Shown piece after piece: positions 18,452-27,118 of a stretch of 64,000 nucleotides of DNA. The DNA is from PLanc-01 sp034678485 (GTDB taxonomy: Bacteria > Planctomycetota > Phycisphaerae > Sedimentisphaerales > Anaerobacaceae). The notes under the pieces were generated by a model. The model worked only from the letters and a program-made list of their open reading frames with translations, had not been told where the DNA came from and made no database searches. A program made the position numbers and the translations under genes. Within the stretch, counting starts at the first letter, position 1, and each line of letters opens with the position of its first letter. Location: assembly GCA_034678485.1 (NCBI GenBank), contig JAXDBU010000168.1:25535-89534 (forward strand). Direction: 5' to 3'.

Positions 18452-19546
18452 GTGACACACCTGAGAAGGCGGTTGATCCTGGTTGTGGTTTTCACAACGG
18501 CGTTCCTGGCCGCGGGGTTCCTCGTTTGGCGCCTCTGGTGGTCACCGGCCTTGTACCGCATGACTATCCTGCCCTCCCTCGACGGACGATGTACACATGC
18601 CTTTCGCCTGAACGACAAGGAGCAAGTCATAGGCATAGTATACGACGCGAATAGCCACACGCGTTCCTTCCTTTGGGATCGCACACACGGCGCACAGGAC
18701 CTCGGATTTGGCTGTGCGCATGGGGGGCTGATGATCAACAACGCCGGGCAGATCGCCGGGACGATGCGGACAGACCCCAACAATGACGAGGCCTTCCTGT
18801 GGGAGCCCGGCAAGGGCAGGACCATGGTCGGCACACTCGGGGGCAAGAGGAGTCGCGCATACGCAATGAACAACCGCGGACAGATCGTCGGGGTCTCCTT
18901 CGATGCAAATGACTTCCCGCACGCCTTTCTCTGGGACAAAGAAACAGGGATGAGGAAGTTGCCTATCCCCGACGGGATTCGGTGCATCCCTTACAGCATC
19001 AACGATGCCGGACAGATCCTCGTGATGGCAATCAAGCAGCCGCTTGTACTGCCCGGCCCGTGGTTCCTTCTCGATCCGAACGGGTCCAGACCGGTTGCCC
19101 CGCTCCCGCCGGACACATGGCTCCAGAGCATGAATGCTGATTCGTGCATGGTAGCCATCGAAGGACACAGAAGCTCCAAACCCTATCTGTTCCTCAGGAA
19201 TGAGCAAGGAGAGCTCAGACGCCTGTTTCCCTTTTGCGGCGAGTTTGAATCCGCTACTCGACTGAACGACAAGAACCAGATTGCCTCCACGCTGCTGGCC
19301 AATAAGCTCTGGGAGTCCCTGCAAACTCGATTCATCCGGCGCCATCTTCCATCTTTCGAAGGAGAATCCTATCTGTGGGACCCTGCCCGCGGGCGAATCC
19401 CGCTCGACAGATATCTGAAAGGCGTGGAGGGATTCCATGTCGAGGACTTGAACAATAACGGCTGCATCGTGGGATTTGCGCGGACCGAAGACGGCACCCC
19501 GTGTTCGGTCCTGCTGGAGCCGATCCCCGAACGCTGGGGCAAGTGA
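18452..19546 (+). CDS. Membrane-anchored HAF-repeat (extracellular repeat) protein
   Basis: The GTG at 18452 is preferred because GGGAAAGGA lies 6-7 bases upstream and it places the basic RRRLILVVVFTTAFLAAGFLVW anchor at the N-terminus; an ATG at 18362 would be longer. The 364-residue protein carries repeated units of the form INNAGQIAGTM...AFLWEPGKG, MNNRGQIVGVSFD...HAFLWDKETG and LNNNGCIVGFAR, the HAF repeat that forms beta-propeller-like blades. Function unknown; probably faces outward. Confidence 0.7.
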   Translation: MTHLRRRLILVVVFTTAFLAAGFLVWRLWWSPALYRMTILPSLDGRCTHAFRLNDKEQVIGIVYDANSHTRSFLWDRTHGAQDLGFGCAHGGLMINNAGQIAGTMRTDPNNDEAFLWEPGKGRTMVGTLGGKRSRAYAMNNRGQIVGVSFDANDFPHAFLWDKETGMRKLPIPDGIRCIPYSINDAGQILVMAIKQPLVLPGPWFLLDPNGSRPVAPLPPDTWLQSMNADSCMVAIEGHRSSKPYLFLRNEQGELRRLFPFCGEFESATRLNDKNQIASTLLANKLWESLQTRFIRRHLPSFEGESYLWDPARGRIPLDRYLKGVEGFHVEDLNNNGCIVGFARTEDGTPCSVLLEPIPERWGK

Positions 19547-19684
19547 TCCTCAGAGAGGGTAAGCCGCCGGGTCTCTGGTGAGTTTTGACAGACAAGTTCG
19601 GTAGTGCGTACCACCGCCTTGGCGGACTTCGTTCGCTTGGCTCGGAGTTCCTTCAGGTGACAGTACGGTAATGTAGCCCAGCCG

Positions 19685-19739
19685 CCCCCGGCTGGGATCA
19701 CCCCCGGTTGGGATCACCCCCGGTTAGGATCACCCCCGA
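19685..19739 (+). repeat. 16-bp tandem repeat, three copies plus a partial
   Basis: CCCCCGGCTGGGATCA (19685-19700), CCCCCGGTTGGGATCA (19701-19716), CCCCCGGTTAGGATCA (19717-19732) and CCCCCGA, then GGGCGGGGGTG, which can pair with the C-tracts. Confidence 0.8.
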
Positions 19740-19858
19740 GGGCGGGGGTGCCACTCGGTTCGATTGCCGACCTTGCTCGTCAGAACTCATTAGGGTGCGT
19801 ATCACGCACCCTACGAAGAGACTGCCAGGCCATCGCGCATGAGTATGGCGGAGCGGCT

Positions 19859-19927
19859 TGTAGTGTGCCCGTAAGGGCATATCCTCTCGCATCCGAAGAA
19901 GATAGCGCCTCACGGCGTCACTACGAA
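19859..19927. repeat. GTAGTG...CACTACGAA dispersed palindromic repeat, copy 1
   Basis: Starts TGTAGTGTGCCCGTAAGGGC, ends GCGCCTCACGGCGTCACTAC. A second full copy lies at 47082-47155 and a fragment near 11829. Confidence 0.65.
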
Positions 19928-20083
19928 CTGCTGCATTACCCTGTGGCCATGCGATGTTCACATCCACACACAACGGCGAGACGCGAGCTGGTTAGTTTCT
20001 TGCGTGAAGTGGCGTTTCTCTGGTCTAATGGCCGCCGGTATGATGCGCCAGAATCCTCGGCCAACTGCATTTAGGAGAATGCC

Positions 20084-22078
20084 ATGAACCGGATTGTGCT
20101 GCGTAGTTGCGTCGTCGCCATCCTGAGCGTCATTCTGTGCTCGACAAGCCTCGGTCAGGTTCAACTGACCGTCCACGCGGACCAGCCGGGGGCGAAGATC
20201 AGTCCCACGATGTACGGCATCTTCTTCGAGGATATCAACTTCGGCGCCGACGGTGGGCTATACGCCGAGCTGGTCAAAAACCGCGCGTTCGAGTTCACCG
20301 CAGCGTTGATGGCCTGGAGCGAGGTCAAGCCGGAGGGAGCCAGTGGCGTGGTCGAGGTCCTGGATCAGGACCCATTCAACGCCGCCAGCCCGCACTACAT
20401 CCGCGTCAAGGCCGAGGCCGCCGGCTACGGCGTCGTGAACGGAGGTTTCGCCGGGATGGGCGTCAAGAAAGGCGAGGAGTACGTGTTCTCTGCCTATGGC
20501 CGCGACGCCACGCGCAAAGCCGTACTGCGCGTCGAGTTGGTCGCCCCAGGTGGGCAGGTCCTGGCAAAGACCACGGTGAAGGGCTTCGGCGCCAGTTGGG
20601 CGAAGAAGTCGGCGACCCTGCGACCCTCCGCGACAGAGGCCAAGGCCCGACTGCAGGTCCTCCTGGACGCGCCCGGCTCGGTGGACCTCGACATGATTTC
20701 GCTGTTCCCCGACGAGACCTGGAAGGACCGTCCGAACGGCCTGCGGGCCGACCTCGTGCAGTGGCTCGCGGACCTCAAGCCCGGCTTCCTGCGTTTCCCC
20801 GGCGGCTGCATCGTCGAGGGCCGCTACCTCAGCACGCGATACCAGTGGAAGAACACGATCGGCATTCCTGAGGACCGCAAGCTCATCATCAACCGCTGGA
20901 ACGACGAGTTCAAGCACCGCCCGGCTCCCGACTATTTCCAGACCTTCGGCCTGGGCTTCTACGAGTACTTCCTGCTCTGCGAGGACATCGGCGCCGAGCC
21001 CATGCCCATTCTCAATTGCGGCATGGCCTGCCAGTTCAACTCCAAGGAACTTGTCCCGCTCGACCAGCTCCAGCCGTACATCCAGGACGCGCTCGACCTG
21101 ATCGAGTTCGCGAATGGCCCGGCTACCAGCACCTGGGGCGCCAAGCGGGCCCAAATGGGCCACCCCAAGCCGTTCAACGTCAAGTACCTTGGTGTCGGCA
21201 ACGAGCAATGGGGACCGCAGTACATCGAGCGGTATGTGCCCTTCGTCAAGGCCCTCAAGGAGAAATACCCCGAAGTGCAGTTGATCGGCGCCACCGGCTC
21301 CGACCCCCAGATCTTCCCGAATGGACCTGCGGAGGTCGAATTCCTCCAGAAGAAGCTCAAGGAACTCAGAGCCGACATCATCGACGAGCACTTCTACCGA
21401 AACCCCGACTGGTTCCTGGACAGCGCGGGCCACTACGACAGCTACGAACGAAGCGGATCGAAGGTATTCGTGGGCGAGTACGCGGCCCAGAGCGTGGGCG
21501 TCGCCAGTCCCGACAATCGCAACAACTGGAAATGCGCCCTGGCGGAAGCAGCCTTCATGACCGGCCTGGAACGCAACGCCGACCTGGTCACCATGAGCTG
21601 CTATGCCCCGCTGTTCGGGCATCTGGACCGCTGGCAGTGGACGCCGGACCTGATCTGGTTCGACAACCTCCAGTCCTATGGTTCCGCCAACTACTACGTG
21701 CAGCAGCTTTTCAGCCTCAATCGCGGCGTCGTCCTGCTGCCGGTCGAAGTCTCCGGGCAGGAGACACCTTCGAGCAAGCAGCCGGGCCTGTACGCAACCT
21801 CCAGCCGGGATGCCAAGCCGGAAGACATCATCCTGAAAGTGGTCAACAGCGCTGCGGAACCCAGAGCAGTTCTCATCAAGATTGAGGGTGTCCGGCGTCT
21901 CGGACGCCGAGGCATAGCGACCGTCCTGGCGGGCGAGAAACTCACCGACCAGAACTCGCTCGACGAGCCGAAGAAGCTGGCCCCGGTCATAAGTCAGTTG
22001 AACGGTGTGAGCAGATCGTTCGCGCACACGTTCCCGGCCTATTCGCTGACCGTGCTTCGCCTGCAAGCCTTGAGGTAG
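20084..22078 (+). CDS. Secreted GH51-type alpha-L-arabinofuranosidase
   Basis: 664 residues with a signal peptide (MNRIVLRSCVVAILSVILCSTSLGQ). MYGIFFEDINFGADGGLYAEL opens the catalytic unit, as in GH51. A carbohydrate-binding-like insert follows (about 85-210). The core has FLRFPGGCIVEG, then the acid/base Glu in VGNEQWGPQYIERY (near residue 375) and the nucleophile Glu in VFVGEYAAQ (near 465). It removes arabinofuranosyl side chains from arabinoxylan or arabinan; GH51 members of this length also include endoglucanases, but the motifs favour arabinofuranosidase. TAGGAGA precedes the ATG. Confidence 0.85.
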   Translation: MNRIVLRSCVVAILSVILCSTSLGQVQLTVHADQPGAKISPTMYGIFFEDINFGADGGLYAELVKNRAFEFTAALMAWSEVKPEGASGVVEVLDQDPFNAASPHYIRVKAEAAGYGVVNGGFAGMGVKKGEEYVFSAYGRDATRKAVLRVELVAPGGQVLAKTTVKGFGASWAKKSATLRPSATEAKARLQVLLDAPGSVDLDMISLFPDETWKDRPNGLRADLVQWLADLKPGFLRFPGGCIVEGRYLSTRYQWKNTIGIPEDRKLIINRWNDEFKHRPAPDYFQTFGLGFYEYFLLCEDIGAEPMPILNCGMACQFNSKELVPLDQLQPYIQDALDLIEFANGPATSTWGAKRAQMGHPKPFNVKYLGVGNEQWGPQYIERYVPFVKALKEKYPEVQLIGATGSDPQIFPNGPAEVEFLQKKLKELRADIIDEHFYRNPDWFLDSAGHYDSYERSGSKVFVGEYAAQSVGVASPDNRNNWKCALAEAAFMTGLERNADLVTMSCYAPLFGHLDRWQWTPDLIWFDNLQSYGSANYYVQQLFSLNRGVVLLPVEVSGQETPSSKQPGLYATSSRDAKPEDIILKVVNSAAEPRAVLIKIEGVRRLGRRGIATVLAGEKLTDQNSLDEPKKLAPVISQLNGVSRSFAHTFPAYSLTVLRLQALR

Positions 22079-22200
22079 AATCCGAAGTGGCGAGGGCATC
22101 CTGCCCTTGTTCTTTCCGCTGGAAGACGAGGGCGTCGCCCCATCGCAACGCAAGACCGGGATGGCCTCGCGGCATTGGATGTCTGTCCCGCACATGTCTT

Positions 22201-22299
22201 GTCATCCTGAGCAACAGCGAAGGATCTGGCTCACGAACAAGGATGCAGTCGCGTCCTCAGCCAGATCCTTCACTCCGCTACGCTCCGTTCAGGATGACA
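22201..22299. repeat. TCATCCTGAG/GAAGGATC inverted repeat, full copy
   Basis: GTCATCCTGAGCAACAGCGA then AGGATCTGGCTCACG on the left; CCAGATCCTTCACTCCGCTA then CGTTCAGGATGAC on the right: a palindromic element of about 99 bases. Confidence 0.75.
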
Positions 22300-22363
22300 C
22301 ACATCGCGTGAGTTTCTCCGAATTCGGCGATGGAGACGCCGGCGCACGGCGGCAGACCTCGTT

Positions 22364-22427
22364 CTGAATTTGGGGCTTTGGTCATTTGAGCTTGTTTCGG
22401 ATTTCGAATGTCGAGATGCGAATTTCC
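22364..22427. repeat. Short copy of the CGAAATCCGAA-type repeat
   Basis: Holds TTGAGCTTGTTTCGGATTTCG and ATGCGAATTTCC, matching the right arm of the palindrome at 9290-9453. It lies between two copies of the TCATCCTGAG repeat. Confidence 0.55.
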
Positions 22428-22443
22428 ATCCTGCTCGGCTCCT

Positions 22444-22541
22444 GTCATCCTGAGCGACAGCGAAGGATCTGGCTCGCGGCCAAGACGTTCCCCTCGATCG
22501 CAGGCCAGATCGTTCACTCCGCTGCGCTCCGCTCAGGATGA
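22444..22541. repeat. TCATCCTGAG/GAAGGATC inverted repeat, second full copy in this gap
   Basis: GTCATCCTGAGCGACAGCGA then AGGATCTGGCTCGCG on the left; CCAGATCGTTCACTCCGCTG then CGCTCAGGATGAC on the right. Nearly the same as 22201-22299. The 498-base gap 22079-22576 holds only repeats. Confidence 0.75.
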
Positions 22542-22576
22542 CAACCGCAGTGTACAGACCATTCATGATCCGTCCC

Positions 22577-23764
22577 TTATGGTTTCGGCATGATCTCCAG
22601 GTTGCGTTTGATCAGCTCGATCCGCTGCTGCACACAGGCGGCCGAACGCAGCGGGTCCGACGGCGTGTGCATGCAGTAATCGACCAGCTTCTCGACCGTC
22701 GTCGTCGCGACGTGGCAACGCGTGTCGCTGGAGGCGTAGTAGAGGAAGATCTGCCCGTTGGGTCGGGCCACCCAGCCGTTGGAGAAGGTGACATTCGAGA
22801 CATCACCGACCCGTTCCTCGCCCTGGGGGGCCAGCAGGTATCCGCCGGGCTCGTAAATGAGCCGGCTCGGGTCTTCGAGCGAGCTCATGAACGCATAGAG
22901 CACGTAGCGCAGACCCGCCGCGGTGTTCCGCACGCCGTGGGCCAGGTGCAGCCAGCCCTCCGCGGTCTTGATCGGCGCGGGTCCCAGGCCATTCTTGACC
23001 TCGTTGATCGTGTGGTACTTGCGGTCCTGGACGATCTTCTCCTGACCGAGGACCGCGTGCTCGATGTTGTCCGCGAGGGCCCAGCCGATCCCGCCGCCGG
23101 AGCCGGCGTCAATGAAACCGTCCTGCGGGCGGGTGTAGAAGGCGTACTTGCCGTGGACGAACTCGGGGTGCAGCACGACGTTCCGCTGCTGGGGCGAGCG
23201 GGTCTTGAGATCGTCGAGCCGCTGCCAGGTCTTGAGGTCCTTCGTGCGTGCGATGCCGCACTGGGCGACCGCGGAGGACAGGTCGCCGCGCGGAGCCAGA
23301 GGGTCCTTGCGCTCCGTGCAGAACAGGCCGTAGATCCAGCCGTCCTCGTGGCGGACCAGACGCATGTCGTACACGTTGATGTCGGGATCGCTCGTCTCGG
23401 GCATCACAATCGGGTAATCCCAGAAGCGGAACCGGTCGACGCCGCTGGGGCTCTCCGCGACCGCGAAGAAGCTCTTGCGGTCCGCGCCCTCGACGCGAGC
23501 CACCATCAGGAACTTCCCGTCCAGCTCGATGGCCCCGGGATTGAACGTGGCGTTGATGCCCAGACGCTCCATCAGGTGCGGATTCGTTGTGTGGTTCAGG
23601 TCGTATCGCCAGAAGACCGGCGCGTGCTCGGCGGTCAGCACAGGGTATTTGTATCGCTCGAACACGCCGTTGTTGACATCAACGGGCCGGTTGGGCCGAT
23701 TGACGAGGGCCTCATACTCCGAGAACAACTTCTTCAATTTGGTATCAAACTGTTCGTGTGTCAT
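22577..23764 (-). CDS. GH130 4-O-beta-D-mannosyl-D-glucose phosphorylase-like enzyme
   Basis: 395 residues, no signal peptide, so cytoplasmic. The length and the blocks NATFNPGAIELDGKFLMVARVEG, DINVYDMRLVRHEDGWIYG and IGWALADNIEHA match GH130 subfamily 1, the mannosylglucose phosphorylases. These split mannosyl-glucose with phosphate into mannose-1-phosphate and glucose. The family's catalytic Asp is expected in the VYDMRL segment. The neighbour upstream on the same strand encodes a cellobiose/mannobiose 2-epimerase, whose product is this enzyme's substrate; this pairing is established for the Bacteroides fragilis and Ruminococcus albus mannan pathway. The last gene of the mannan locus. Confidence 0.85.
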   Translation of the reverse strand: MTHEQFDTKLKKLFSEYEALVNRPNRPVDVNNGVFERYKYPVLTAEHAPVFWRYDLNHTTNPHLMERLGINATFNPGAIELDGKFLMVARVEGADRKSFFAVAESPSGVDRFRFWDYPIVMPETSDPDINVYDMRLVRHEDGWIYGLFCTERKDPLAPRGDLSSAVAQCGIARTKDLKTWQRLDDLKTRSPQQRNVVLHPEFVHGKYAFYTRPQDGFIDAGSGGGIGWALADNIEHAVLGQEKIVQDRKYHTINEVKNGLGPAPIKTAEGWLHLAHGVRNTAAGLRYVLYAFMSSLEDPSRLIYEPGGYLLAPQGEERVGDVSNVTFSNGWVARPNGQIFLYYASSDTRCHVATTTVEKLVDYCMHTPSDPLRSAACVQQRIELIKRNLEIMPKP

Positions 23765-23780
23765 ATTCGAGTCCCCCTTG

Positions 23781-23855
23781 GGATTTACTACTTACGATTT
23801 ACTACTTGCGATTGGATCGTGAGCCCGGTCGCAGAACCAAATGGCAAATCGTAAA
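23781..23855. repeat. AT-rich TTTACGATTT inverted repeat between epimerase and phosphorylase genes
   Basis: GATTTACTACTTACGATTTA and CTACTTGCGATT on one side; ATGGCAAATCGTAAATC on the other. It fills the 91-base gap inside the operon and touches the 3' end of the epimerase gene. Confidence 0.5.
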
Positions 23856-25178
23856 TCATGAATTGTCGATCCGTCTGATGATCTCCAGGCAGCATCGCCC
23901 ATTGTGGTACGGCCCCTTCCAGGCGGAGACCTTGGGCTGCGCCGGGTCGGGCGTGCCGTCGGGCCGGATGCACCAGAACCACTCGCCGTGCTGGTGGTCC
24001 ACGACCTTGTCCTGGATGAACTGCCAGCACCGTATCGCGGCGTCGCGAAACGCGGGGTCGCCGCTGAGCTGCCAGGCGTTCCAGAATCCGACGACCGCCT
24101 CCGCCTGCGGCCACCATTCCTTGTTCGGATTGATGATCCGCCCATTGTGGCCTTCATAGAGCAGCCCGCCGTCCGCGTCGAGCCCTTCCTTCAGCGCCGC
24201 CCGAGCCATCTTGGCCGCCAGGCTCCGCACCTCCGTTGTCAGTCTCGTGGCGCGGGCATCCTTCTCCTGCTTCTCCGCGGGGGAAAGGAGCGCAGCCCGC
24301 CCGTTGGAAAGGCCTCGCGACAGGAGCACCTCCGCCGTTTCGCACAGCAGCCAACTGCCCTCGATGTCGTGCCCGAAGGTGTAGCTGTCCGACCGGGGGG
24401 TCCAGACCTCGTCGAAGAAGTGCTGGAAATGGGTCTGCTCGCGATTGACGATGTGTCGTCGGAACACGTCGATCAGATCCTGGAGGCTCGCGGCGAGGAC
24501 AGCGCGTCTTCGTTCCTCCTTCTCGAAGCCGCCCGCCGGACGGCCTCGCGACGAGGGCGACCATACCCGCAGCAGATTCGTGTAGCCCTCCAGGACGTGC
24601 AGATGGTTGTTCATCGACTTCTTCTCGTTCATGTCCTTGTCGCTGAGCCGCATGTCCTCGCAGGGACGCCAGTCTCGCGACATGACCTCGAAGTACCCGC
24701 CATGTTCCTCGTCGTCGGTGTGGGCCTCCATGAGCTCGAAGACCTCGACCGCCTGACGCAGCGCGCGGGGCTCGTTGAACGTGCGATAGTACTCCGCCAT
24801 CGCGTAGATGCAGAATGCCTGGCCGTAGATCTTCTTCTTGTCGTCGAGCACAGCCCCGCGCGGATCGAGTTCCCAGAAGTACCCGCCGTGCTGCTGGTCC
24901 AGGAAGTGGTCCGTCAGGTACTCGTAGGCCCGTTGCGCCAAGGCTCGGTCTTTCTCCTCCTTCGTGTAGCGATAAAACGCACTGAAGGACCACAGGATTC
25001 GGGCATTCAGGATCAGGCCTTTCGGCGCGTCCTCCCGGATTCGCAGGTCGTTGGACATCTGCCCGATGAAACCGCCATGCCGACTATCGAGGGTGCGACC
25101 GCGCCAGAACGGCAGGATGTCTTCGAGCAGCTCCTGGCGAACGCTCGCAGCGAATTGTGCGTCAGTCCACTCGCCCAT
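23856..25178 (-). CDS. Cellobiose (mannobiose) 2-epimerase
   Basis: 440 residues of the AGE/CE (alpha/alpha)6-barrel family, with no signal peptide. Conserved segments: DSRHGGFIGQ, GLILNARILWSFSAFYRY, QQHGGYFWELD, MNNHLHVLEGYTNLLRVW, GHDIEGSWLLCETAE, EWWPQAEAVVGFWNAW and HQHGEWFWCI, carrying the His residues that do proton transfer in this family. It turns beta-1,4-mannobiose into mannosyl-glucose at the reducing end. A Gly/Pro/Arg-rich loop (near residues 205-225) makes it a little longer than typical 390-410-residue members. Its start overlaps the end of the GH5 gene by 17 bases, which suggests coupled translation. Confidence 0.88.
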   Translation of the reverse strand: MGEWTDAQFAASVRQELLEDILPFWRGRTLDSRHGGFIGQMSNDLRIREDAPKGLILNARILWSFSAFYRYTKEEKDRALAQRAYEYLTDHFLDQQHGGYFWELDPRGAVLDDKKKIYGQAFCIYAMAEYYRTFNEPRALRQAVEVFELMEAHTDDEEHGGYFEVMSRDWRPCEDMRLSDKDMNEKKSMNNHLHVLEGYTNLLRVWSPSSRGRPAGGFEKEERRRAVLAASLQDLIDVFRRHIVNREQTHFQHFFDEVWTPRSDSYTFGHDIEGSWLLCETAEVLLSRGLSNGRAALLSPAEKQEKDARATRLTTEVRSLAAKMARAALKEGLDADGGLLYEGHNGRIINPNKEWWPQAEAVVGFWNAWQLSGDPAFRDAAIRCWQFIQDKVVDHQHGEWFWCIRPDGTPDPAQPKVSAWKGPYHNGRCCLEIIRRIDNS

Positions 25179-27054
25179 GATCGATCTCGACCCTCGAAAG
25201 CTGCGCCTCGGATAGAAACTCGATCTTCACGTAATCGCAATCTGCTTCCGTGGGATTTGCGGACTGGAGCCGGGCTTTCAAGAAGCCGTAGGCGTCATCG
25301 CCCTGGGTTGCGGTGCCCTGAGTCGTTGACTCCACAGGCTGGAACGTCCGCCCGTCCTTCGAGAAGTGGATGCGAACGGCCGGCTGATCGGACTGCGTAA
25401 AGACAAATGCGCGGACCGCACTGACGCCGCCGGGGGCGTAGTAGATGACGGCGACCTGGGGCGTGCCGGCAAGCCGGTGGCAGTCCTCCTTGAACTTGCG
25501 GGCCTCGTTCTCCGCAAATACGAGCTTGCCCTCCTTGGCGAAGATCCGCGAGTCATTCCACAACTCATCGACCAGCGTGCGATGCGTCGCGCGGACCGGT
25601 CCGACCGCATTCGACGGCTCCGACGATCCCGCGGTGTTGCGCGCGACGACGCGGTAGAAGTACCGCTTTCCCGGCTGGAGCGAGGCATCCGCGAACAGGG
25701 GTCGATACTGGACCTGTGCTTCGCAGACACCCGCGCCGACGGTGGTCCAGGGCCCTTGCGCAGCTTCAGCCCGCTGCACGTCGTAGGACTCGGCCCCCAC
25801 GACGCCCTGCCAGCTCATCAGACCGCCCTCGGTGACTGACAGCAGTCTCGGCGCGGCGGGCTTGGGCAACGGCGGCGCCGTCACGCCCTGGATGGCGAAC
25901 GCCCGCTCGCGGACAAGGTGCATGAACCGGCGCTCGTCGTACTTCTCGCCGATTGGGAAGCCGGGCCAGTGGTAGGCTTTGAAGAGATCGCCGCCGTAGG
26001 GCTCGTGATGCCAGTAGAAGCCGCCCTCGCGAGACCGGTATCGGAGGCTCCAGAGCAGCCCTCCGGCCAGGTTCTCCCGGTCAACGACATCCATGACCGC
26101 GCAGAGGGCGTCGGTGCCGAGGAACCCGAACTCGCCCAGGAAGTAGGGCTTCTTGCCTCTGGCCATCTCGGCGCTCTTGCGGACATTGTCGATCATCGCA
26201 CGCGGGTCGTTCTCGTAGTGGTGCGTCGTGACGAAGTCGATGCTCGGATCATCCAGGGAGGACTGGAGCAGGACGCTGCGATGCGTGCCGTCGAGGACCA
26301 GGTGGTTCGAGTCGAGGCTCTTGATATGTGCGGCGATCTCCTTTACCCAAGCGGCGGGCGACTTCAGCTCGTTGCCCGTCTCCCAGGCGAGGATCGCCTT
26401 GTCGTCGCGGTAGCGGACCCCTGTGACCGTGTTCACCCGATTGAGCACGTACGTGACGATGTCCTTGTAGTCCTGGATCAACTGCGGATCGGTCCAGATC
26501 TCCTCGGCTTTCTTGCCGCGAAAGCCCGCCAGCTCTGCGGTGCCGCCCCACCAGCTCCATTGGTCCACGAAGGGCAGGATCAGGCGGACGCGGTGACGAT
26601 GGGCCGACGCGATCACCCGGTCGAGGGTCGCAAACGCCTCCTCGTTAAATTGCCCCGGTCCAAGGATGTATCGCGGCAGATTGGGCGGGTCGCCGGGCTT
26701 CTTGACCGACAGCGTGTAGCTGCGGACGACCTGCCCGCCCATCTGCGCGATGGTCCCGAGGGCGTCGTCGATCTCGAACTGGTCGGGCAGGCGAAAGGGC
26801 ATGCCGCAATCGAAACGCATGTCGTCCTCGACGTAGTGCAGGTTGGGGATGTTGAAGGAGAGGAACCGGAACGTGCGGTCTCCGTCCCTCAAGACGTCGC
26901 CGTCGCGGCGGATGAAGTTCTCAAACCCCTGGGCGCCGACCTGCCGTTGCGGCTGGGCCGTGCATGACAGGCACAGAGCGAAAACCAACAGCACCGACCA
27001 TCGAGCCGATCCTGCGACCGGCCAACACCGTCCGAACACATGGCAACGCGACAT
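25162..27054 (-). CDS. Secreted GH5 beta-mannanase-like enzyme with an FN3-like domain
   Basis: The ATG at 27054 (MSRCHVFG) is preferred to a GTG two codons upstream. A signal peptide (WSVLLVFALCLSCTAQ; a lipoprotein is possible) leads a GH5 TIM barrel to about residue 400: FLSFNIPNLHYVEDD, VVRSYTLSV, the acid/base in WETGNEL (near 226) and the nucleophile in FLGEFGF (near 307). A fibronectin-III-like domain follows (PAAPRLLSVTEGGLMSWQ...SYDVQRAE...YFYRVVARNTAGSSEPS), then a beta-rich tail. The reading as mannanase rests on the epimerase and mannosylglucose phosphorylase next to it; cellulase or another GH5 activity is possible. Confidence 0.78.
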   Translation of the reverse strand: MSRCHVFGRCWPVAGSARWSVLLVFALCLSCTAQPQRQVGAQGFENFIRRDGDVLRDGDRTFRFLSFNIPNLHYVEDDMRFDCGMPFRLPDQFEIDDALGTIAQMGGQVVRSYTLSVKKPGDPPNLPRYILGPGQFNEEAFATLDRVIASAHRHRVRLILPFVDQWSWWGGTAELAGFRGKKAEEIWTDPQLIQDYKDIVTYVLNRVNTVTGVRYRDDKAILAWETGNELKSPAAWVKEIAAHIKSLDSNHLVLDGTHRSVLLQSSLDDPSIDFVTTHHYENDPRAMIDNVRKSAEMARGKKPYFLGEFGFLGTDALCAVMDVVDRENLAGGLLWSLRYRSREGGFYWHHEPYGGDLFKAYHWPGFPIGEKYDERRFMHLVRERAFAIQGVTAPPLPKPAAPRLLSVTEGGLMSWQGVVGAESYDVQRAEAAQGPWTTVGAGVCEAQVQYRPLFADASLQPGKRYFYRVVARNTAGSSEPSNAVGPVRATHRTLVDELWNDSRIFAKEGKLVFAENEARKFKEDCHRLAGTPQVAVIYYAPGGVSAVRAFVFTQSDQPAVRIHFSKDGRTFQPVESTTQGTATQGDDAYGFLKARLQSANPTEADCDYVKIEFLSEAQLSRVEIDHGRVD

Positions 27055-27080
27055 AGGCACGCCTTTCCATTCCAGAGTGA

Positions 27081-27101
27081 GCGGTGCGTGTGACGCACCG
27101 C
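27081..27101. repeat. Perfect hairpin between symporter and mannanase genes
   Basis: GCGGTGCGT-GTG-ACGCACCGC, a 9-bp perfect stem with a 3-base loop, in the 64-base gap inside the operon. Related in sequence to the TAGGGTGCGT hairpin at 19791-19813. No T-tract follows, so attenuation or mRNA-stability control is more likely than termination. Confidence 0.6.
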
Positions 27102-27118
27102 ATTCGATGCGGAAACCA

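Larger units (their letters stand above)
19547..20083. other. Repeat-rich intergenic region before the GH51 gene
   Basis: A 537-base gap with no convincing gene. It contains three short repeats described separately: a 16-bp tandem array, a perfect hairpin at 19791-19813 (TAGGGTGCGT-ATC-ACGCACCCTA) and a GTAGTG element. Confidence 0.6.

Noticed and set aside
20258..22195. A 645-codon minus-strand frame opposite the GH51 gene
   Set aside because: Antisense shadow of a clear glycoside hydrolase; no start signal or family features.
22538..23854. A 438-codon plus-strand frame opposite the GH130 gene
   Set aside because: Shadow of the phosphorylase gene, and its N-terminus lies in dispersed repeat DNA.
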